NCBI GenBank assembly: GCA_902560875.1 | Contig: CACENO010000003.1 | Coordinates: 1 to 64,000, forward strand | DNA from: an uncultured Prochlorococcus sp. | Lineage (GTDB): Bacteria > Cyanobacteriota > Cyanobacteriia > PCC-6307 > Cyanobiaceae | Length of the DNA stretch: 64,000 nucleotides | Direction of reading: 5' to 3' | Shown: piece after piece, positions 1-11,770 of the stretch | Position numbering within the stretch: position 1 is the stretch's first letter | Layout of the letters: each line of letters starts with the position of its first letter | Notes under the pieces: generated by a model | What the model was told of the DNA's origin: nothing | The model's database searches: none | Seen by the model: only the letters and a program-made list of their open reading frames with translations | Position numbers and translations under genes: made by a program

Positions 1-1
1 C

Positions 2-274
2 TGGTCAGTTAATCCATGGAGAAGGTACTCATTATTGTTAATTATTCTTCTGACTGGCTTTTTCCTTGGAAGTTCTATAGGGATGATCAATGGTGTTTTA
101 GCCTTAATGGATCCTATAGGTGCATTCTTTACGGTTTTAATCTTGGAAATATTAGTTCGTATCAGGAGAGATTTATTATTGCGAAAAAGGGATTCTTTTC
201 CTATGAAGATAATAGATTATTCTCGTATGGGATTACTTTATGGATTGTTAATGGAAGGATTTAAGTTGTTGTAG
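2..274 (+). CDS. Ycf20-like (DUF565) membrane protein, 5'-truncated by window edge
   Basis: Frame of ORF 35..274 is open to base 2 and reads ..WSVNPWRRYSLLLIILLTGFFLGSSIGMINGVLALMDPIGAFFTVLILEIL.., a Ycf20/DUF565-like pattern; the tracked start at 35 is probably internal. Confidence 0.7.
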   Translation, partial: WSVNPWRRYSLLLIILLTGFFLGSSIGMINGVLALMDPIGAFFTVLILEILVRIRRDLLLRKRDSFPMKIIDYSRMGLLYGLLMEGFKLL

Positions 275-301
275 AAAAATTGAACAATCTCTTTTGCATT
301 G

Positions 302-1321
302 TTAATGTGTGGCAAGTAAATAGAGTAAAGACATTCTTATTGGAATACCATTGCTTACCTGCTCACTGACAAGACATTTAGAAGCATCTTCAAGTAATGC
401 ACTACTTAGTTCAATACCTCGATTGACAGGGCCAGGGTGCAGGACTGGTGCGGATTTATTGCACCATTTTAGATTTTCGTGTGTGATCCCATATTCATTA
501 TGATATTGCTCTAAATCAGTAAGTAAATTTTCTTGCATACGTTCTTTTTGTAATCTTAATGTTATTACTGCATCTGCATTTTTGCACGCATCCTTTAGCG
601 ATCTGAAAACTGTAATTGTTCCACGCTTCTTAATCGGATCTTGTCCTTGACCTGGAGGAGGAGCTTTTACAAAATCTTCAAATTCCTGTGGGACAAGAGT
701 TGGGGGTCCACAGAGCGCAACACTTGCTCCACAAGCAGTTAGTGCCCATAGATTTGATCGTGCAACTCTTGAGTGCAAAATATCACCAACTATGACTACT
801 TTCTTCCCTTTAATTGACTCGGTGAGGGGCTCTTTTGGATTAAAAAATCTAGCAAGTGTATATAAATCTAATAAGCCTTGACTAGGGTGACTGTGTAATC
901 CATCCCCTGCATTGAGGATAGCGGCCTCACTCCCATTAGCTTCTAAATATTGTACTAATTGTCTAGGGACATTGGTTGAACTATGCCTAACAACTAATAC
1001 ATCGGCTCCCATTCCTATATATGTTAAGGCGGTATCGATGGGGGTTTCGCCTTTACTTATTGAGCTGCTATTTGGCGAGAAGCTTTGTACATCTGCTGAC
1101 AGTCTCTTTGCGGCAAGCTCAAAGCTGCTTCTTGTTCTAGTACTTGGTTCGAAGAATAAGGTAGTGATTAATCGTCCTTGTAATGCAGGCAGTTTGCGCG
1201 TCCCTGTTTTGGGGAGGGCTTTAAAGCGATTGGCTAGTTCTAAAACAATATTGAAATCCTCTAGGGAGAATGTGGAAAGGTCGAGAATATGACGATGGCT
1301 CCAGCTACTCATTGATTCCAA
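302..1321 (-). CDS. pyrB: Aspartate carbamoyltransferase catalytic subunit
   Basis: [35 protein letters not shown] motifs. Confidence 0.95.
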   Translation of the reverse strand: MESMSSWSHRHILDLSTFSLEDFNIVLELANRFKALPKTGTRKLPALQGRLITTLFFEPSTRTRSSFELAAKRLSADVQSFSPNSSSISKGETPIDTALTYIGMGADVLVVRHSSTNVPRQLVQYLEANGSEAAILNAGDGLHSHPSQGLLDLYTLARFFNPKEPLTESIKGKKVVIVGDILHSRVARSNLWALTACGASVALCGPPTLVPQEFEDFVKAPPPGQGQDPIKKRGTITVFRSLKDACKNADAVITLRLQKERMQENLLTDLEQYHNEYGITHENLKWCNKSAPVLHPGPVNRGIELSSALLEDASKCLVSEQVSNGIPIRMSLLYLLATH

Positions 1322-1934
1322 GCTTTAGCTTTTTGGGACAAGGATCTCCTTTGATTCTTTTGCTCACACTTCTACTATCTTGTAAATACCAACGCCATTG
1401 TAAATCTTTTGCTTGTGTTATACCAATTCTGGTCGTTTGAACAATCTTTTGCACCTTTTCCTTTGATGGCTTCTTAATTAGCCATATTCCATTCTCTAAT
1501 GAAAGACATAGACGGTCATGTGTTCGATCTAATCCAAACCGTCTAGCTAATAAAGCAGGGCCAGAAGCAATTCTTTCGTTTTCATTTGGGATTGCGATTG
1601 CTCGCAAAAGAACTCCACTTGCCCAATTTGCTTTATCAGTAACTATGTTGACGCAGTGATAGATGCCGTATGTCAGATAAATATATAGATGGCCAGGCTC
1701 ACCAAATAGAGTTTCATTGCTAGGTGTTCGTCGCTTATATCCATGACAGCCTTGCTCAGATTGGTCGTATGCTTCTGTTTCTACAATCTTCCCAAATAGG
1801 AACTTTCCATTGTTTTCTCGTTTAACCAGAATGCATCCAAGTAAATCTGGAGCGATTACAGCTGCTGGGCGATAGAAAAAGGAACTTGGGAGTTTCCTTT
1901 TCAGGTCTGTTGCATCAATACCTTTCGGATCCAT
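1305..1934 (-). CDS. DNA-3-methyladenine glycosylase (AAG/MPG family)
   Basis: LLGCILVKR...[52 protein letters not shown] typical of the AAG family. Confidence 0.92.
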   Translation of the reverse strand: MDPKGIDATDLKRKLPSSFFYRPAAVIAPDLLGCILVKRENNGKFLFGKIVETEAYDQSEQGCHGYKRRTPSNETLFGEPGHLYIYLTYGIYHCVNIVTDKANWASGVLLRAIAIPNENERIASGPALLARRFGLDRTHDRLCLSLENGIWLIKKPSKEKVQKIVQTTRIGITQAKDLQWRWYLQDSRSVSKRIKGDPCPKKLKLGINE

Positions 1935-2218
1935 TAGTGAATGATTGCTTATGAAATCTTTGGTTCATTTATTAATGCATATGTGTGTTGGTTTTATTAT
2001 GTTCATTGCCAGTCGTTACTGCAACATCCATCTTTTATACAAGATTTTACCTTTTGTTTGATTTTTCATAGAAATATAACCTTATAGAGCCTAGTTACAT
2101 GAATCTCAACAAGATTTTTTCTTTTAATCTTTCATAATTAGTATTTTGCTAAAAAATATGATATCCCAATATCATTATTAATAGATTATTTTGGAGTAAC
2201 TTCAAGATCGAAGAAACA

Positions 2219-2992
2219 TTGCCTGACCCTACTAAAACTACTACTGATATTCGTTTGGATCTTCAAACTTGGGTGGAAGTAGAGGAGTACCTTGAAAATT
2301 GCAAAGCAATTATTTTACCAATCGGCTCTACTGAACAACATGGACCGACTGGAGCAATTGGGACAGATGCATTAACTGCTGAAGCGGTAGCACTTCAGGT
2401 TGGTAGACGGACTGGTGTACTTGTTGCGCCTACACAATCTTTTGGGATGGCTGAGCACCATCTTGGATTTCCAGGGACTATGAGTCTTCAGCCTTCGACC
2501 TTGCTGGCTTTAATTCATGACCTCGTGTTGTCTCTGGCCAGTCATGGTTTTGAAAGGGTTTTTGTTATTAATGGTCATGGAGGAAATATTGCGACTGCAA
2601 AAGCTGCTTTTATGCAGGCTTATACAACTGCAGAAACTAGAAGACTTGCAGTTGCCTCGAAGCTCCAATGCAAGCTTGCTAATTGGTTTATGGTCGCTCC
2701 AGTATTTTCTTTAGCCCGTGAACTTTATGGTGATAGAGAGGGGCAACATGCAACTCCTAGTGAAATTGCATTAACATTGCACCTGGAGCCCAGCTTGCAA
2801 AGTAAGCAGAGGCCTCTCCCTGAGCCTGCTCCAGTTGGCCCAATTCATGGCCCAGATGATTTCAGGCTTAGATATCCAGATGGTCGCATGGGATCAGATC
2901 CTTTTTTGGCAAAGGCGGCACATGGGGAGACTCTCCTTCATAAAGCTGCAGCGGCTTTGAGTAACGACCTAACTAATTTCATGCAGGACTAA
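2219..2992 (+). CDS. Creatininase-family protein
   Basis: [24 protein letters not shown] and [10 protein letters not shown] motifs; TTG start. Confidence 0.88.
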   Translation: MPDPTKTTTDIRLDLQTWVEVEEYLENCKAIILPIGSTEQHGPTGAIGTDALTAEAVALQVGRRTGVLVAPTQSFGMAEHHLGFPGTMSLQPSTLLALIHDLVLSLASHGFERVFVINGHGGNIATAKAAFMQAYTTAETRRLAVASKLQCKLANWFMVAPVFSLARELYGDREGQHATPSEIALTLHLEPSLQSKQRPLPEPAPVGPIHGPDDFRLRYPDGRMGSDPFLAKAAHGETLLHKAAAALSNDLTNFMQD

Positions 2993-3285
2993 TGAGCAAA
3001 ATAACTCCCGAGGATGTACGTAAAGTTGCCAAATTAGCCCGTTTAGATTTATCTGAAGATGAAATTCAAACTTACACTTCTCAATTAGAAAAGATACTTG
3101 GATATGTTGCTGAATTGGAAAAAGTAGAGACCACTAATATCCCTCTTACTACAAGAGCTGTTGAAGTTGTTAATGTGCTAAGAGAAGATTCGGCGAATTT
3201 AACTGATGTGAGAGAAGAATTGCTCAATCAGGCGCCTCAACGTGAAGGTGATTTCTATAGAGTTCCAAGAATTCTTTCTGAATAG
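2992..3285 (+). CDS. gatC: Asp-tRNA(Asn)/Glu-tRNA(Gln) amidotransferase subunit C
   Basis: [17 protein letters not shown]...[16 protein letters not shown]-like pattern, R.D....; 97 aa. Confidence 0.93.
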   Translation: MSKITPEDVRKVAKLARLDLSEDEIQTYTSQLEKILGYVAELEKVETTNIPLTTRAVEVVNVLREDSANLTDVREELLNQAPQREGDFYRVPRILSE

Positions 3286-4329
3286 TTAATTATATTTATT
3301 TTTAGAGGTTGGTATAACTGCAGTTCTATGTAAAAGGCCAATCCAGCGCTTTCTCCAGCGATTATTTGGCAGAAGTTTTGCTAATGGTCTCATCTTGCTG
3401 CGACGTTTTTTGTGACTTCTTATGCCTAGAATTACATCATAAAGAAAATTAAACCCGTCCTCTCGAGTTTCAAAAATTCCAATTCTTTGTGGTGATCCTT
3501 TTGCGTCTAGAAGGGGTTTAGTAGCTTCATATGCGGGTTTATATTCAAACCATGGTATTGATGGCCATAAATGATGAACAAGGTGGTAATTTTGTCCCAT
3601 TATTAACCAATTCATTACCCTACTTGGATAGACCCTTGCGTTCTTCCATTTGCTGCGAGCAAGGAATGGCCTATGGGGTAAATAATCGAAGAAAATTCCT
3701 AGGGTTACACCAACCATCAATGCTGGCCCAAACCAAAGGTTGTAAATAACATTCATGAAGTCATATCGTATCCCAGAAATAACAATTGAGAAGAATAATG
3801 CTCGCTCAAGGCCCCATTGAAGTAGTTCGTAGCGACGCCAAAGTTTTCTTTCAAAGAAAAAATATTCGTGATAAAAAAATCGCGGAGCGATTAACCAAAC
3901 TGGACCAAAAGTACTAACAATATGATCAGGGTCATTCTTTGGGTCATTTACATGAGAATGGTGCTGAAGGTGTACCCTTTTGAAAACTGGGAAGCTGAAA
4001 CCTAATAAAATTGCTGAACCATGCCCCATAGCCTGATTAATCCATCTATTTGGATGTGCAGCATTATGGGTTGCGTCATGAATGACAGTACCCTCCATAT
4101 GAAGAGCTAGAAATGCCAAACCGATTAATACTGGTAATGGCCATGTGCCTTGATACCACTGCCAAATACTAAGAGCAGCTAAAAGGTATCCGCCAATGAA
4201 TAACCCCACCGTAAGATTCCATCCATTGGGAGGATCGAGATATTCCCGAATGACTTTTTGCCAGTCAGAAGCGGTGAACAATTTTTTGGACACCTCATTT
4301 GGATGTGGTGGCTTTATTGCTTGAGTCAT
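3286..4329 (-). CDS. crtR: Beta-carotene hydroxylase (fatty-acid-desaturase-like)
   Basis: Histidine boxes HDATHNAAH, HLQHHSHVNDP, NYHLVHHLWPSIPW. Confidence 0.9.
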   Translation of the reverse strand: MTQAIKPPHPNEVSKKLFTASDWQKVIREYLDPPNGWNLTVGLFIGGYLLAALSIWQWYQGTWPLPVLIGLAFLALHMEGTVIHDATHNAAHPNRWINQAMGHGSAILLGFSFPVFKRVHLQHHSHVNDPKNDPDHIVSTFGPVWLIAPRFFYHEYFFFERKLWRRYELLQWGLERALFFSIVISGIRYDFMNVIYNLWFGPALMVGVTLGIFFDYLPHRPFLARSKWKNARVYPSRVMNWLIMGQNYHLVHHLWPSIPWFEYKPAYEATKPLLDAKGSPQRIGIFETREDGFNFLYDVILGIRSHKKRRSKMRPLAKLLPNNRWRKRWIGLLHRTAVIPTSKNKYN

Positions 4330-4380
4330 TGCTTAAAAGATTTTTGCAAAGAAGCAAACACCTCAACAAGTTACAAAATT

Positions 4381-4415
4381 GTGCTTTTAATGAGGATGGG
4401 TTCCTCATTAAGCAC
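4381..4415. other. Long imperfect hairpin (GTGCTttTAATGAGGA-TGGGT-TCCTCATTAAGCAC)
   Basis: 14 paired positions with a 2-nt bulge, read directly; between the crtR start and the 3' end of tRNA-Leu. Confidence 0.8.
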
Positions 4416-4447
4416 GTAACTGGAACCTGCAACTAGTTTATCTGGAG

Positions 4448-4529
4448 TGCCCACCGGGAGACTTGAACTCCCACGACCGAAGTCACTGGTACCTAAAACC
4501 AGCGCGTCTACCAATTCCGCCAGGTGGGC
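4448..4529 (-). tRNA. tRNA-Leu(UAG)
   Basis: GCCCACC/GGTGGGC acceptor stem, class II variable arm, anticodon loop TTTAGGT, GTTCAAGTC T-loop; CCA not encoded. Confidence 0.95.
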
Positions 4530-5100
4530 TAGTGATACCAATGGATTTCAAAGGCATTTTGGTACTCTAATCCATGGCTGTTTCTTTCGAAATAAAGGTA
4601 GTGCAATGATTTTGTCTTAGAGGTAATGAAATTTCACTTCTTGAGAAACTCTTGAGATCTCACCAAATCTTGAAGTGATTCTGCTCTAGCAATTTCATTT
4701 GCAAAACAATTCTCAAAAAACCATACGTCGGAATGCTTAGTTATTAGTTGCTTTATCTTGATTGACCTTTAAGTCAAAAAAGAATGATTTTTTTGCTCAA
4801 GTCAGAAAATAGTCTATCTATTGTCCTTGCTGCTTTTTGTATGTACTGGATATATACTTTTTGCTTGAATAATTAAAAGTATGGTTTCTTGGGTTATGGC
4901 TATCCATATTAAAAAAATTGATGTTATGCCATTTAAGTTGGCAGTTTATTGTGAAATTGAGGATTGGTGCCAATCAAAATTTGTTTAAGTTCCTCAATAA
5001 AAGCAAGACATTTAGAATAAATAGGCTTCCATTCCAATTAAAGGGGTTTAAAAAATGGTAAAGATTACTTATTTCAAAGTGCTATAGGACCTCATTAATC

Positions 5101-5643
5101 ATGCTGGCCATATTTTTTGGAGGTCTCTTATTATTATTGGGCTTCATTTTGTTGTTGTTGCCACTTCTTGTTGCAGAGTTGAGCCGCCCAAGAGATTCCT
5201 TGATGGGAGCGATCGTTCTTGTGTTGGGCTTAGTACTTATTACGAGCAGTGATCAATTTACGGGGTCTCTACTTATTGCCGTTATCTCAGGTTCTTTGAT
5301 TGTTAGTAGGCTTGTTTATGAAGTTGCTCAAAGTAGATGGCAACAACTTAGTAAAGAAGAGAAGGAACGTTTGGCCTCTCTTGATCGCTGGTTAATAAGC
5401 ATGCAGCAAATGACTGCAACCCTTTTTGAATTTGGGGGTGTTGTGGGAGGCTTCTTTAAAATTGCTCTACCGAGGACTGCTTCGACCTCAAAAAAGAAGT
5501 GGGTTCGCCCAGAACCAATTAAGCAAGAGGTCCCCTTAAAGCAGGCTGAAATTACTTCCCATGAGACATTACATAATACGGACGACAATTTGCAGGAATC
5601 CTTGCAGAAGGATTCCGAGGGGAATCTTCCCTCAAAAGATTAA
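5101..5643 (+). CDS. Ycf66-family membrane protein
   Basis: N-terminal hydrophobic segments plus SRLVYEVAQSRWQQLSKEEKERLASLDRW, typical of Ycf66. Confidence 0.75.
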   Translation: MLAIFFGGLLLLLGFILLLLPLLVAELSRPRDSLMGAIVLVLGLVLITSSDQFTGSLLIAVISGSLIVSRLVYEVAQSRWQQLSKEEKERLASLDRWLISMQQMTATLFEFGGVVGGFFKIALPRTASTSKKKWVRPEPIKQEVPLKQAEITSHETLHNTDDNLQESLQKDSEGNLPSKD

Positions 5644-5665
5644 TTCCTTTAGCTGAAGAAAGATC

Positions 5666-8572
5666 GTGACACAGGATCAGTCAAAAGAGGAAAAAAAAAG
5701 TTCTTCTTTTAAGGGAACCCTGAATTTATTGGAAACAAGTTTTTCTATGCGAGCCAATGCTACGCATAGAGAACCTGAGCTTCAAAAATTTTGGGAAAAT
5801 GAAGGTATTGATTTACAGCTTGGTTTGAATAATAAGGGACCTTCTTTTACATTGCATGATGGTCCCCCATATGCAAATGGAGCTTTGCATATGGGGCATG
5901 CACTGAACAAAATCCTTAAGGATATAATTAATAAATTTCAAATTCTGAGAGGGAGAAAAGTACGTTTTATTCCTGGTTGGGATTGCCATGGCCTACCAAT
6001 TGAGTTAAAGGTTTTACAAACTCTTGATGTGTCAGATCGAGAGAAATTAACTCCATTTAAATTGCGTAAGAAAGCCGCTTCTTATGCTCAGAAGCAAGTT
6101 GCTAGTCAAATGAAAGGCTTTCAAAGATGGGGTGTTTGGGCTGATTGGGAAAAATCTTACTTAACACTTCAAAAAGAATATGAGGCTGAACAAATAAATG
6201 TCTTTGGCCAGATGGTTCTGAAAGGGTATATCTATAGAGGATTAAAGCCTGTGCATTGGAGCCCTAGCTCCAGGACTGCTCTAGCAGAAGCTGAGTTGGA
6301 ATATCCAGATGCACATACTAGCTCAAGTGTTTATGTTGCTTTTCCAGCAATTAATTTGCCAGAGATTTTGCGGCAAAATCTATTAAATCAAGGGCTTGAA
6401 CTACCAAATAATGAAGATGATTTAAAGGAAATTCTTCATATCGCTGTATGGACCACTACCCCCTGGACGCTACCTGCAAATTTAGCGATATCTGTAAATG
6501 AGAGGATTGAATATGTCTTTGCTTCTGACAAAAATAATCATCTACTTGTCATAGCTTCTCAACTTTTACCTGCGCTTAGTGAAACCCTTAGCTTGCAATT
6601 GAATATCCAAGCAACTGTTAAAGGTTCTTTATTAGAGGGAATTTTGTATAAGAACCCTATAATGGATCGTACTAGTTCAGTTATTGTAGGCGGAGATTAT
6701 ATAACTACTGATTCTGGTACAGGTCTTGTTCATACGGCTCCAGGTCATGGAATTGATGATTTTAATACCGGTCAAAAATATGATTTACCTATATTATGTC
6801 CAGTCGATGAGAGAGGAGTTTTTACATCTGAAGCAGGTGCTTTTGAAGGCTTAAATGTTTTGAAGGATGCTAACTCAGTCATTATTGATGCACTTAAGCA
6901 AGAAGGTGCTCTTTTGAAACAGGAAGATTATCTACATCGTTACCCATATGATTGGCGAACTAAGAAGCCTACGATTTTCAGAGCTACTGAACAGTGGTTT
7001 GCTTCTGTAGAGGGATTTAGGGCTGAGGCACTTTCTTCAATCAATGCTGTTAAATGGCTGCCATCATCAGGGAGGAATCGTATAGAGGCAATGGTTCGTG
7101 AGCGAGGGGATTGGTGTATATCAAGACAGCGAACGTGGGGAGTTCCTATTCCTGTTTTCTATTCGGTTGATAGTGGAGATGTGCTTCTAAATTCAGAAAC
7201 ACTAATGCATATTCAAGCTTTAATCGCAAAGCATGGATCAGATATTTGGTGGGAATTAGATGAAAAAGATTTATTGCCTTCTTCTTATTCCAATCAAGCT
7301 CAGAAATGGAAGAAAGGAACAGATACAATGGATGTATGGTTTGACTCTGGTTCGAGTTGGGCAAGTATTACATCTCAAAAAGAAGAACTTTCTTATCCTG
7401 CAGATATTTACTTAGAAGGTTCTGATCAGCATCGTGGATGGTTTCAATCTTCGCTTTTGACTTCAGTAGCTGTTAATTCAAAGGCACCTTATAAATCTGT
7501 GATTACCCATGGATTTGCTTTAGATGAAAATGGACGCAAAATGAGTAAATCGCTAGGGAATATTGTTGACCCAAATTTAGTCATTGATGGCGGCCCTAAT
7601 AAAAAACAACAACCTGCTTATGGAGCAGATGTCTTACGACTATGGGTTAGCTCTGTTGATTACTCAGCAGATGTTCCTATTGGTTCAAATATTTTAAGAC
7701 AATTATCCGATGTCTATCGCAAGGTAAGAAATACATCAAGATACCTTTTAGGTAATTTACATGATTTTGATCCTTCTATAGATGCAGTTGAAATTAAGGA
7801 ACTTCCACTTTTGGATCGATGGATGCTTCAAAGAAGTGCGGAGATTATTGACGAAATAACCCTGGCTTTTGATAAGTATGAATTCTCTAGATTTTTTCAA
7901 CTTTTACAAAGCTTCTGTGTTGTTGACCTTTCCAATTTCTATTTGGATATTGCAAAAGACCGATTATATGTAAGTGCACCTTCGGATCATCGGAGACGAA
8001 CCTGTCAAACAGTTTTGTCCCTTTTGGTGGAAAATCTATCTGTAATAATTTCACCAGTGTTATGTCATATGGCTGAAGACATCTGGCAGAATTTGCCATA
8101 TCCAGTCGCTGAAAAATCTGTTTTTCAAAGAGGATGGCCAAATGTGCCGGACGCTTGGAGGGATGACACATTGGTTGAACCGATCAACCAATTGCGATCT
8201 TTGAGAACTGCGGTTAATCGATCTTTAGAAGATTGCAGGAGTCAACAATCTCTTGGTGCAGGACTGGAGGCTGCTATTCGTATTGAACCTCGTTTGCCTT
8301 CTCTAAATGAATCATTGACTTGGTTAAATGTTAATGGTGACTCAGATGTTGATTGTTTGCGTGATTGGCTGCTTGTGTCTCATTTACAGATAGGTGGTGA
8401 ACCTTGGGCGGAATTAATAGTTACTAAGGAGACAGAGGATTGTTTGATTGAAATTGCAAAGGCGCGTGGTTCAAAATGTGAAAGATGCTGGCATTATGAA
8501 ATAAATGTTGGGTTAAATCCTAATAATAAACAGATATGTAGTAGATGTATTGAGATTTTAGAACGATTGTAG
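5666..8572 (+). CDS. ileS: Isoleucyl-tRNA synthetase
   Basis: [22 protein letters not shown] (HIGH region), [10 protein letters not shown] (KMSKS), C-terminal Zn motif CERCWHYE...CSRC; GTG start. Confidence 0.97.
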   Translation: MTQDQSKEEKKSSSFKGTLNLLETSFSMRANATHREPELQKFWENEGIDLQLGLNNKGPSFTLHDGPPYANGALHMGHALNKILKDIINKFQILRGRKVRFIPGWDCHGLPIELKVLQTLDVSDREKLTPFKLRKKAASYAQKQVASQMKGFQRWGVWADWEKSYLTLQKEYEAEQINVFGQMVLKGYIYRGLKPVHWSPSSRTALAEAELEYPDAHTSSSVYVAFPAINLPEILRQNLLNQGLELPNNEDDLKEILHIAVWTTTPWTLPANLAISVNERIEYVFASDKNNHLLVIASQLLPALSETLSLQLNIQATVKGSLLEGILYKNPIMDRTSSVIVGGDYITTDSGTGLVHTAPGHGIDDFNTGQKYDLPILCPVDERGVFTSEAGAFEGLNVLKDANSVIIDALKQEGALLKQEDYLHRYPYDWRTKKPTIFRATEQWFASVEGFRAEALSSINAVKWLPSSGRNRIEAMVRERGDWCISRQRTWGVPIPVFYSVDSGDVLLNSETLMHIQALIAKHGSDIWWELDEKDLLPSSYSNQAQKWKKGTDTMDVWFDSGSSWASITSQKEELSYPADIYLEGSDQHRGWFQSSLLTSVAVNSKAPYKSVITHGFALDENGRKMSKSLGNIVDPNLVIDGGPNKKQQPAYGADVLRLWVSSVDYSADVPIGSNILRQLSDVYRKVRNTSRYLLGNLHDFDPSIDAVEIKELPLLDRWMLQRSAEIIDEITLAFDKYEFSRFFQLLQSFCVVDLSNFYLDIAKDRLYVSAPSDHRRRTCQTVLSLLVENLSVIISPVLCHMAEDIWQNLPYPVAEKSVFQRGWPNVPDAWRDDTLVEPINQLRSLRTAVNRSLEDCRSQQSLGAGLEAAIRIEPRLPSLNESLTWLNVNGDSDVDCLRDWLLVSHLQIGGEPWAELIVTKETEDCLIEIAKARGSKCERCWHYEINVGLNPNNKQICSRCIEILERL

Positions 8573-8665
8573 ATGCCTATATTGATAATTGGTTTACCTT
8601 CTCATCAGTAATTATCAGTTTTGTTCGATTTTTACTAACTTAAGTGTTAAAAATTTAGATAGTAA

Positions 8666-9316
8666 TTAAAATTTTCCTGCGACTCTTCCAGTCTTAGGGA
8701 GCCTAATTAATATTAATTGTAGTAAACATAGTGTATATGCAATTAAAGCAATATAACCAATAAAAGAAGCTAGTACTTCATTCCAGTTACCTCCAAAAAG
8801 GAATGAAAATAGCTTTTGAGTAATTTGGTGAAGTTTAAGAGGAACTTCTAGCCATGCATTGCAAAAAGTTCCGTCTATTGCTTGCAAGCATTCCAGGCTT
8901 AAGAAAGTTAAACTCGCAAATATCAAGCCAAATCCGCTTAATGCCCATCTCCATACTCTTACTGTAAAAGGTAAGGGCCTCCAAGGTGGTAGATCAGCCA
9001 GCTCTTCATTTAAATCAACCCAGAACCAGACAGAGATCACCATTAAGAATGGTGCTATGAAAAAGGTTAAATAGCCAATTGGACGTTGATTAGTGAGAAG
9101 AAGCATGCTTATAAACATCAAGCTTGCTGCCTTCCAATAAATTTCTAGCAGTCTCACCATGTACGACTCTTTGCGTAGGGCTGACCAAACAAGCAAGAGA
9201 AGAGGTAATCCAACAGCAAATGTTGCAGCAAGGCGGTAGGCGACCCACACAAGAACTCGATAAGTTAGCTCTGTCACGGAGGCATTTCGTAAGAGACTAT
9301 TATCAATCCCCAGCAA
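8666..9316 (-). CDS. DUF3177-like multi-pass membrane protein
   Basis: Multiple TM helices; VYRLAATFAVGLPLLLLVWS..., NQRPIGYLTFFIAPFLMVISVWFW resemble the cyanobacterial DUF3177 family. Confidence 0.65.
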   Translation of the reverse strand: MLGIDNSLLRNASVTELTYRVLVWVAYRLAATFAVGLPLLLLVWSALRKESYMVRLLEIYWKAASLMFISMLLLTNQRPIGYLTFFIAPFLMVISVWFWVDLNEELADLPPWRPLPFTVRVWRWALSGFGLIFASLTFLSLECLQAIDGTFCNAWLEVPLKLHQITQKLFSFLFGGNWNEVLASFIGYIALIAYTLCLLQLILIRLPKTGRVAGKF

Positions 9317-9387
9317 ATTTTTACAAAGCTTGTTAGGGTTTACTTAGATATAACAAGAATTGCATTCATTTACCAATAAGTTTTTAA

Positions 9388-10029
9388 GTGAGGCAACATG
9401 TAAATCCTCTAAGTCGCTTTTTTCAGCTTCCTTTAGAGCTTCCTAGTCCAAAACAATTATTTAAAAATCCAGATTTGCCAATTCATTTAGATATTGGTAC
9501 CGCACGTGGTAAATTTTTATTAGAGATGGCTGACTTATATCCTCAAAGTAATTACTTGGGTGTTGAGATTAGAAAACCTTTGGTAGAAGCTGCTGAGAGG
9601 GATAGAGAGCAACTAGGACTAGAGAACCTTAAATATATTTTTTGCAATGCAAATGTAAGCTTACAAAATTGGCTACTTGATTTACCTAAGAATCAACTTG
9701 AAACAGTTTCAATCCAGTTCCCCGACCCATGGTTTAAAAGAAGGCATCAAAAAAGACAGGTGCTTCAAAATTCACTGTTAATTGCTATTGCTGCTTCACT
9801 TGCTCCTAATTGCATGTTATTTATTCAGAGTGATGTCTTAATTGTTGTTGAGCAAATGACTAAAATAGTTAGTAATTGCAGTTATTTTGAGCTTTCGAAA
9901 GATTGTAATCAAGGTTGGAGTTGTCCTAGCCCATTTCTTGTGAGAACAGAGAGGGAAGCCTATGCTTTTGGGAAAAATCTCCCTATTTATAGGGCTATTT
10001 ATAAGCGAAATAATAAAGGTTTAGATTGA
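9388..10029 (+). CDS. trmB: tRNA (guanine-N7-)-methyltransferase
   Basis: HLDIGTARGKFLLEMA, NYLGVEIRKPLV, QFPDPWFKRRHQKRQV; GTG start. Confidence 0.93.
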   Translation: MRQHVNPLSRFFQLPLELPSPKQLFKNPDLPIHLDIGTARGKFLLEMADLYPQSNYLGVEIRKPLVEAAERDREQLGLENLKYIFCNANVSLQNWLLDLPKNQLETVSIQFPDPWFKRRHQKRQVLQNSLLIAIAASLAPNCMLFIQSDVLIVVEQMTKIVSNCSYFELSKDCNQGWSCPSPFLVRTEREAYAFGKNLPIYRAIYKRNNKGLD

Positions 10030-10126
10030 ATTTTAAGTTGGAAAGTTCATTTACATTTAGTAATGCAATACGATTTAAAACTCTTTTATCAAGAAGATAT
10101 CTTCTATGATTTTTTTAGAATAGTTA

Positions 10127-11539
10127 TTAAGCAGCTTCTAAATGATGTGCGACCAGCCCAGCCAAATGAGATGTCCAGGAATCAACTATTTCTTGTTCTT
10201 TTGCCTCAACCATAACTCTAAGTAAGGGCTCTGTTCCACTAGCACGCAATAGAACTCTTCCATCTTCACCCATGGCAGCTTCAGCTTTAATTACAGCTTC
10301 TTTGATGGGCTCACATTTTTTCCAATCCGATAAATTGGTGATGTTATTAGGTATCGAAATATTTGCTAATTTTTGAGGAAATGCTTTGAAACTGGTATCT
10401 AGCCATTGGCTCATAGTTCTATCTTCTTCGTGACAGATAGCAGCTAATTGCAATGCGGTAAGTAGGCCATCTCCGCTTAAACCATGAGCAGCTGAAAGGA
10501 TATGACCTGATTGTTCGCCTCCTAATGCAGCTTGACTTGCAACCATTGCAGCATGGACGTTTTTATCTCCTACCTGTGTCCTTTCTAATAAGCCACCTCT
10601 TTGTTTCCATGCCCGTTCAAAACCAAGATTTGACATAACAGTTGCTACTAATCTGTTCTCAGGTAGTTGTCCATGATCCTGAAGGTTTGCTCCCCATAGA
10701 TAAAGCACATGGTCACCATCTATAACTCTTCCCTTTGCATCTACTGCCATCATTCGATCAGAATCCCCATCAAAGGCGAACCCCATTTCGGCATCTTTTT
10801 CTAAAACAGCTTTGCGTAAAGGCGTTAGTTGCGTCGAGCCACAATTCAGGTTGATTTTTGCTCCGTCGGGCTGGCCATGCAGCACTGTTACTTCAGCGCC
10901 TAATTCTTCAAATACTTCTGCCCCACAGGAAGTTGCTGAACCCCAACATAGGTCAAGCACAATTTTGATCCCCTTGAGGTTTTTTCCGCTAACTGATTCA
11001 AGAAGCCATTCTCGATAGGTTTTTAATAATTCATGCCTTTGATAGGTTTTCCCAAAACCTGAGTAAATAGGGATTACTTTGCCATTGCTTAGTTCTCCTT
11101 TTAGCTTTGATTCAAGTAATAGTTGTTTTTTCGAGTTGATTTTTTCTCCGGTGGAATCAAATATTTTGATTCCATTATCTTCAGGTGGGTTGTGACTGGC
11201 AGAGACCATAAGGCCACCAGAAGCGCCTAGGGTTTTGATTAGATGGGCAATAGCAGGTGTAGGGCATAACCCTATTGACCAAACTTCTCTACCTGCAGCA
11301 CTTAAGCCTGCCGTTAATGCTGCAGTGATCATGTCTCCGCTGAGGCGAGAATCTTGACCTATTAGGACAGGTCCCCTCTGCGTTAAAACGTGATTGCACC
11401 AGTACCCCACCTGCAAGGCTAATGCTGGGGTCAAAACCTTGCCTACTTTGCCTCTAATCCCATCTGTGCCAAAAATCCCATTACTTAAGTTGCCTAGCGG
11501 AGGACCAACCGGATAGATTGAACTGCTAGCAATTACCAT
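10127..11539 (-). CDS. glmM: Phosphoglucosamine mutase
   Basis: FGTDGIRGKVG, MVSASHNPPEDNGIK, FDGDSDRMMAVD, GEQSGHI, RASGTEPLLRVMVE. Confidence 0.95.
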   Translation of the reverse strand: MVIASSSIYPVGPPLGNLSNGIFGTDGIRGKVGKVLTPALALQVGYWCNHVLTQRGPVLIGQDSRLSGDMITAALTAGLSAAGREVWSIGLCPTPAIAHLIKTLGASGGLMVSASHNPPEDNGIKIFDSTGEKINSKKQLLLESKLKGELSNGKVIPIYSGFGKTYQRHELLKTYREWLLESVSGKNLKGIKIVLDLCWGSATSCGAEVFEELGAEVTVLHGQPDGAKINLNCGSTQLTPLRKAVLEKDAEMGFAFDGDSDRMMAVDAKGRVIDGDHVLYLWGANLQDHGQLPENRLVATVMSNLGFERAWKQRGGLLERTQVGDKNVHAAMVASQAALGGEQSGHILSAAHGLSGDGLLTALQLAAICHEEDRTMSQWLDTSFKAFPQKLANISIPNNITNLSDWKKCEPIKEAVIKAEAAMGEDGRVLLRASGTEPLLRVMVEAKEQEIVDSWTSHLAGLVAHHLEAA

Positions 11540-11770
11540 TATTTAAAGATCAACTAATGGTTAAATTTTTCAGATCCTACCTTAATAGATGAAAATTAGC
11601 TAAAAAGCAGCAAATTAACTTGTCAATAAATAAAATCAAAAATGAAATGGTTAGAGCCTAAGCTATTTTGATTTAAATATTTAAGGTAACTCTTTTGAAA
11701 ATCGATCTGTTCATGCGAAAGTAGCATTTGTTTTTCTAGAGCTAATGATTTTTGGTGTTGTTTCTTTTTT

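Noticed and set aside
912-1292. 126-aa plus-strand ORF
   Set aside because: Lies wholly antisense inside well-supported pyrB; no family-like features.
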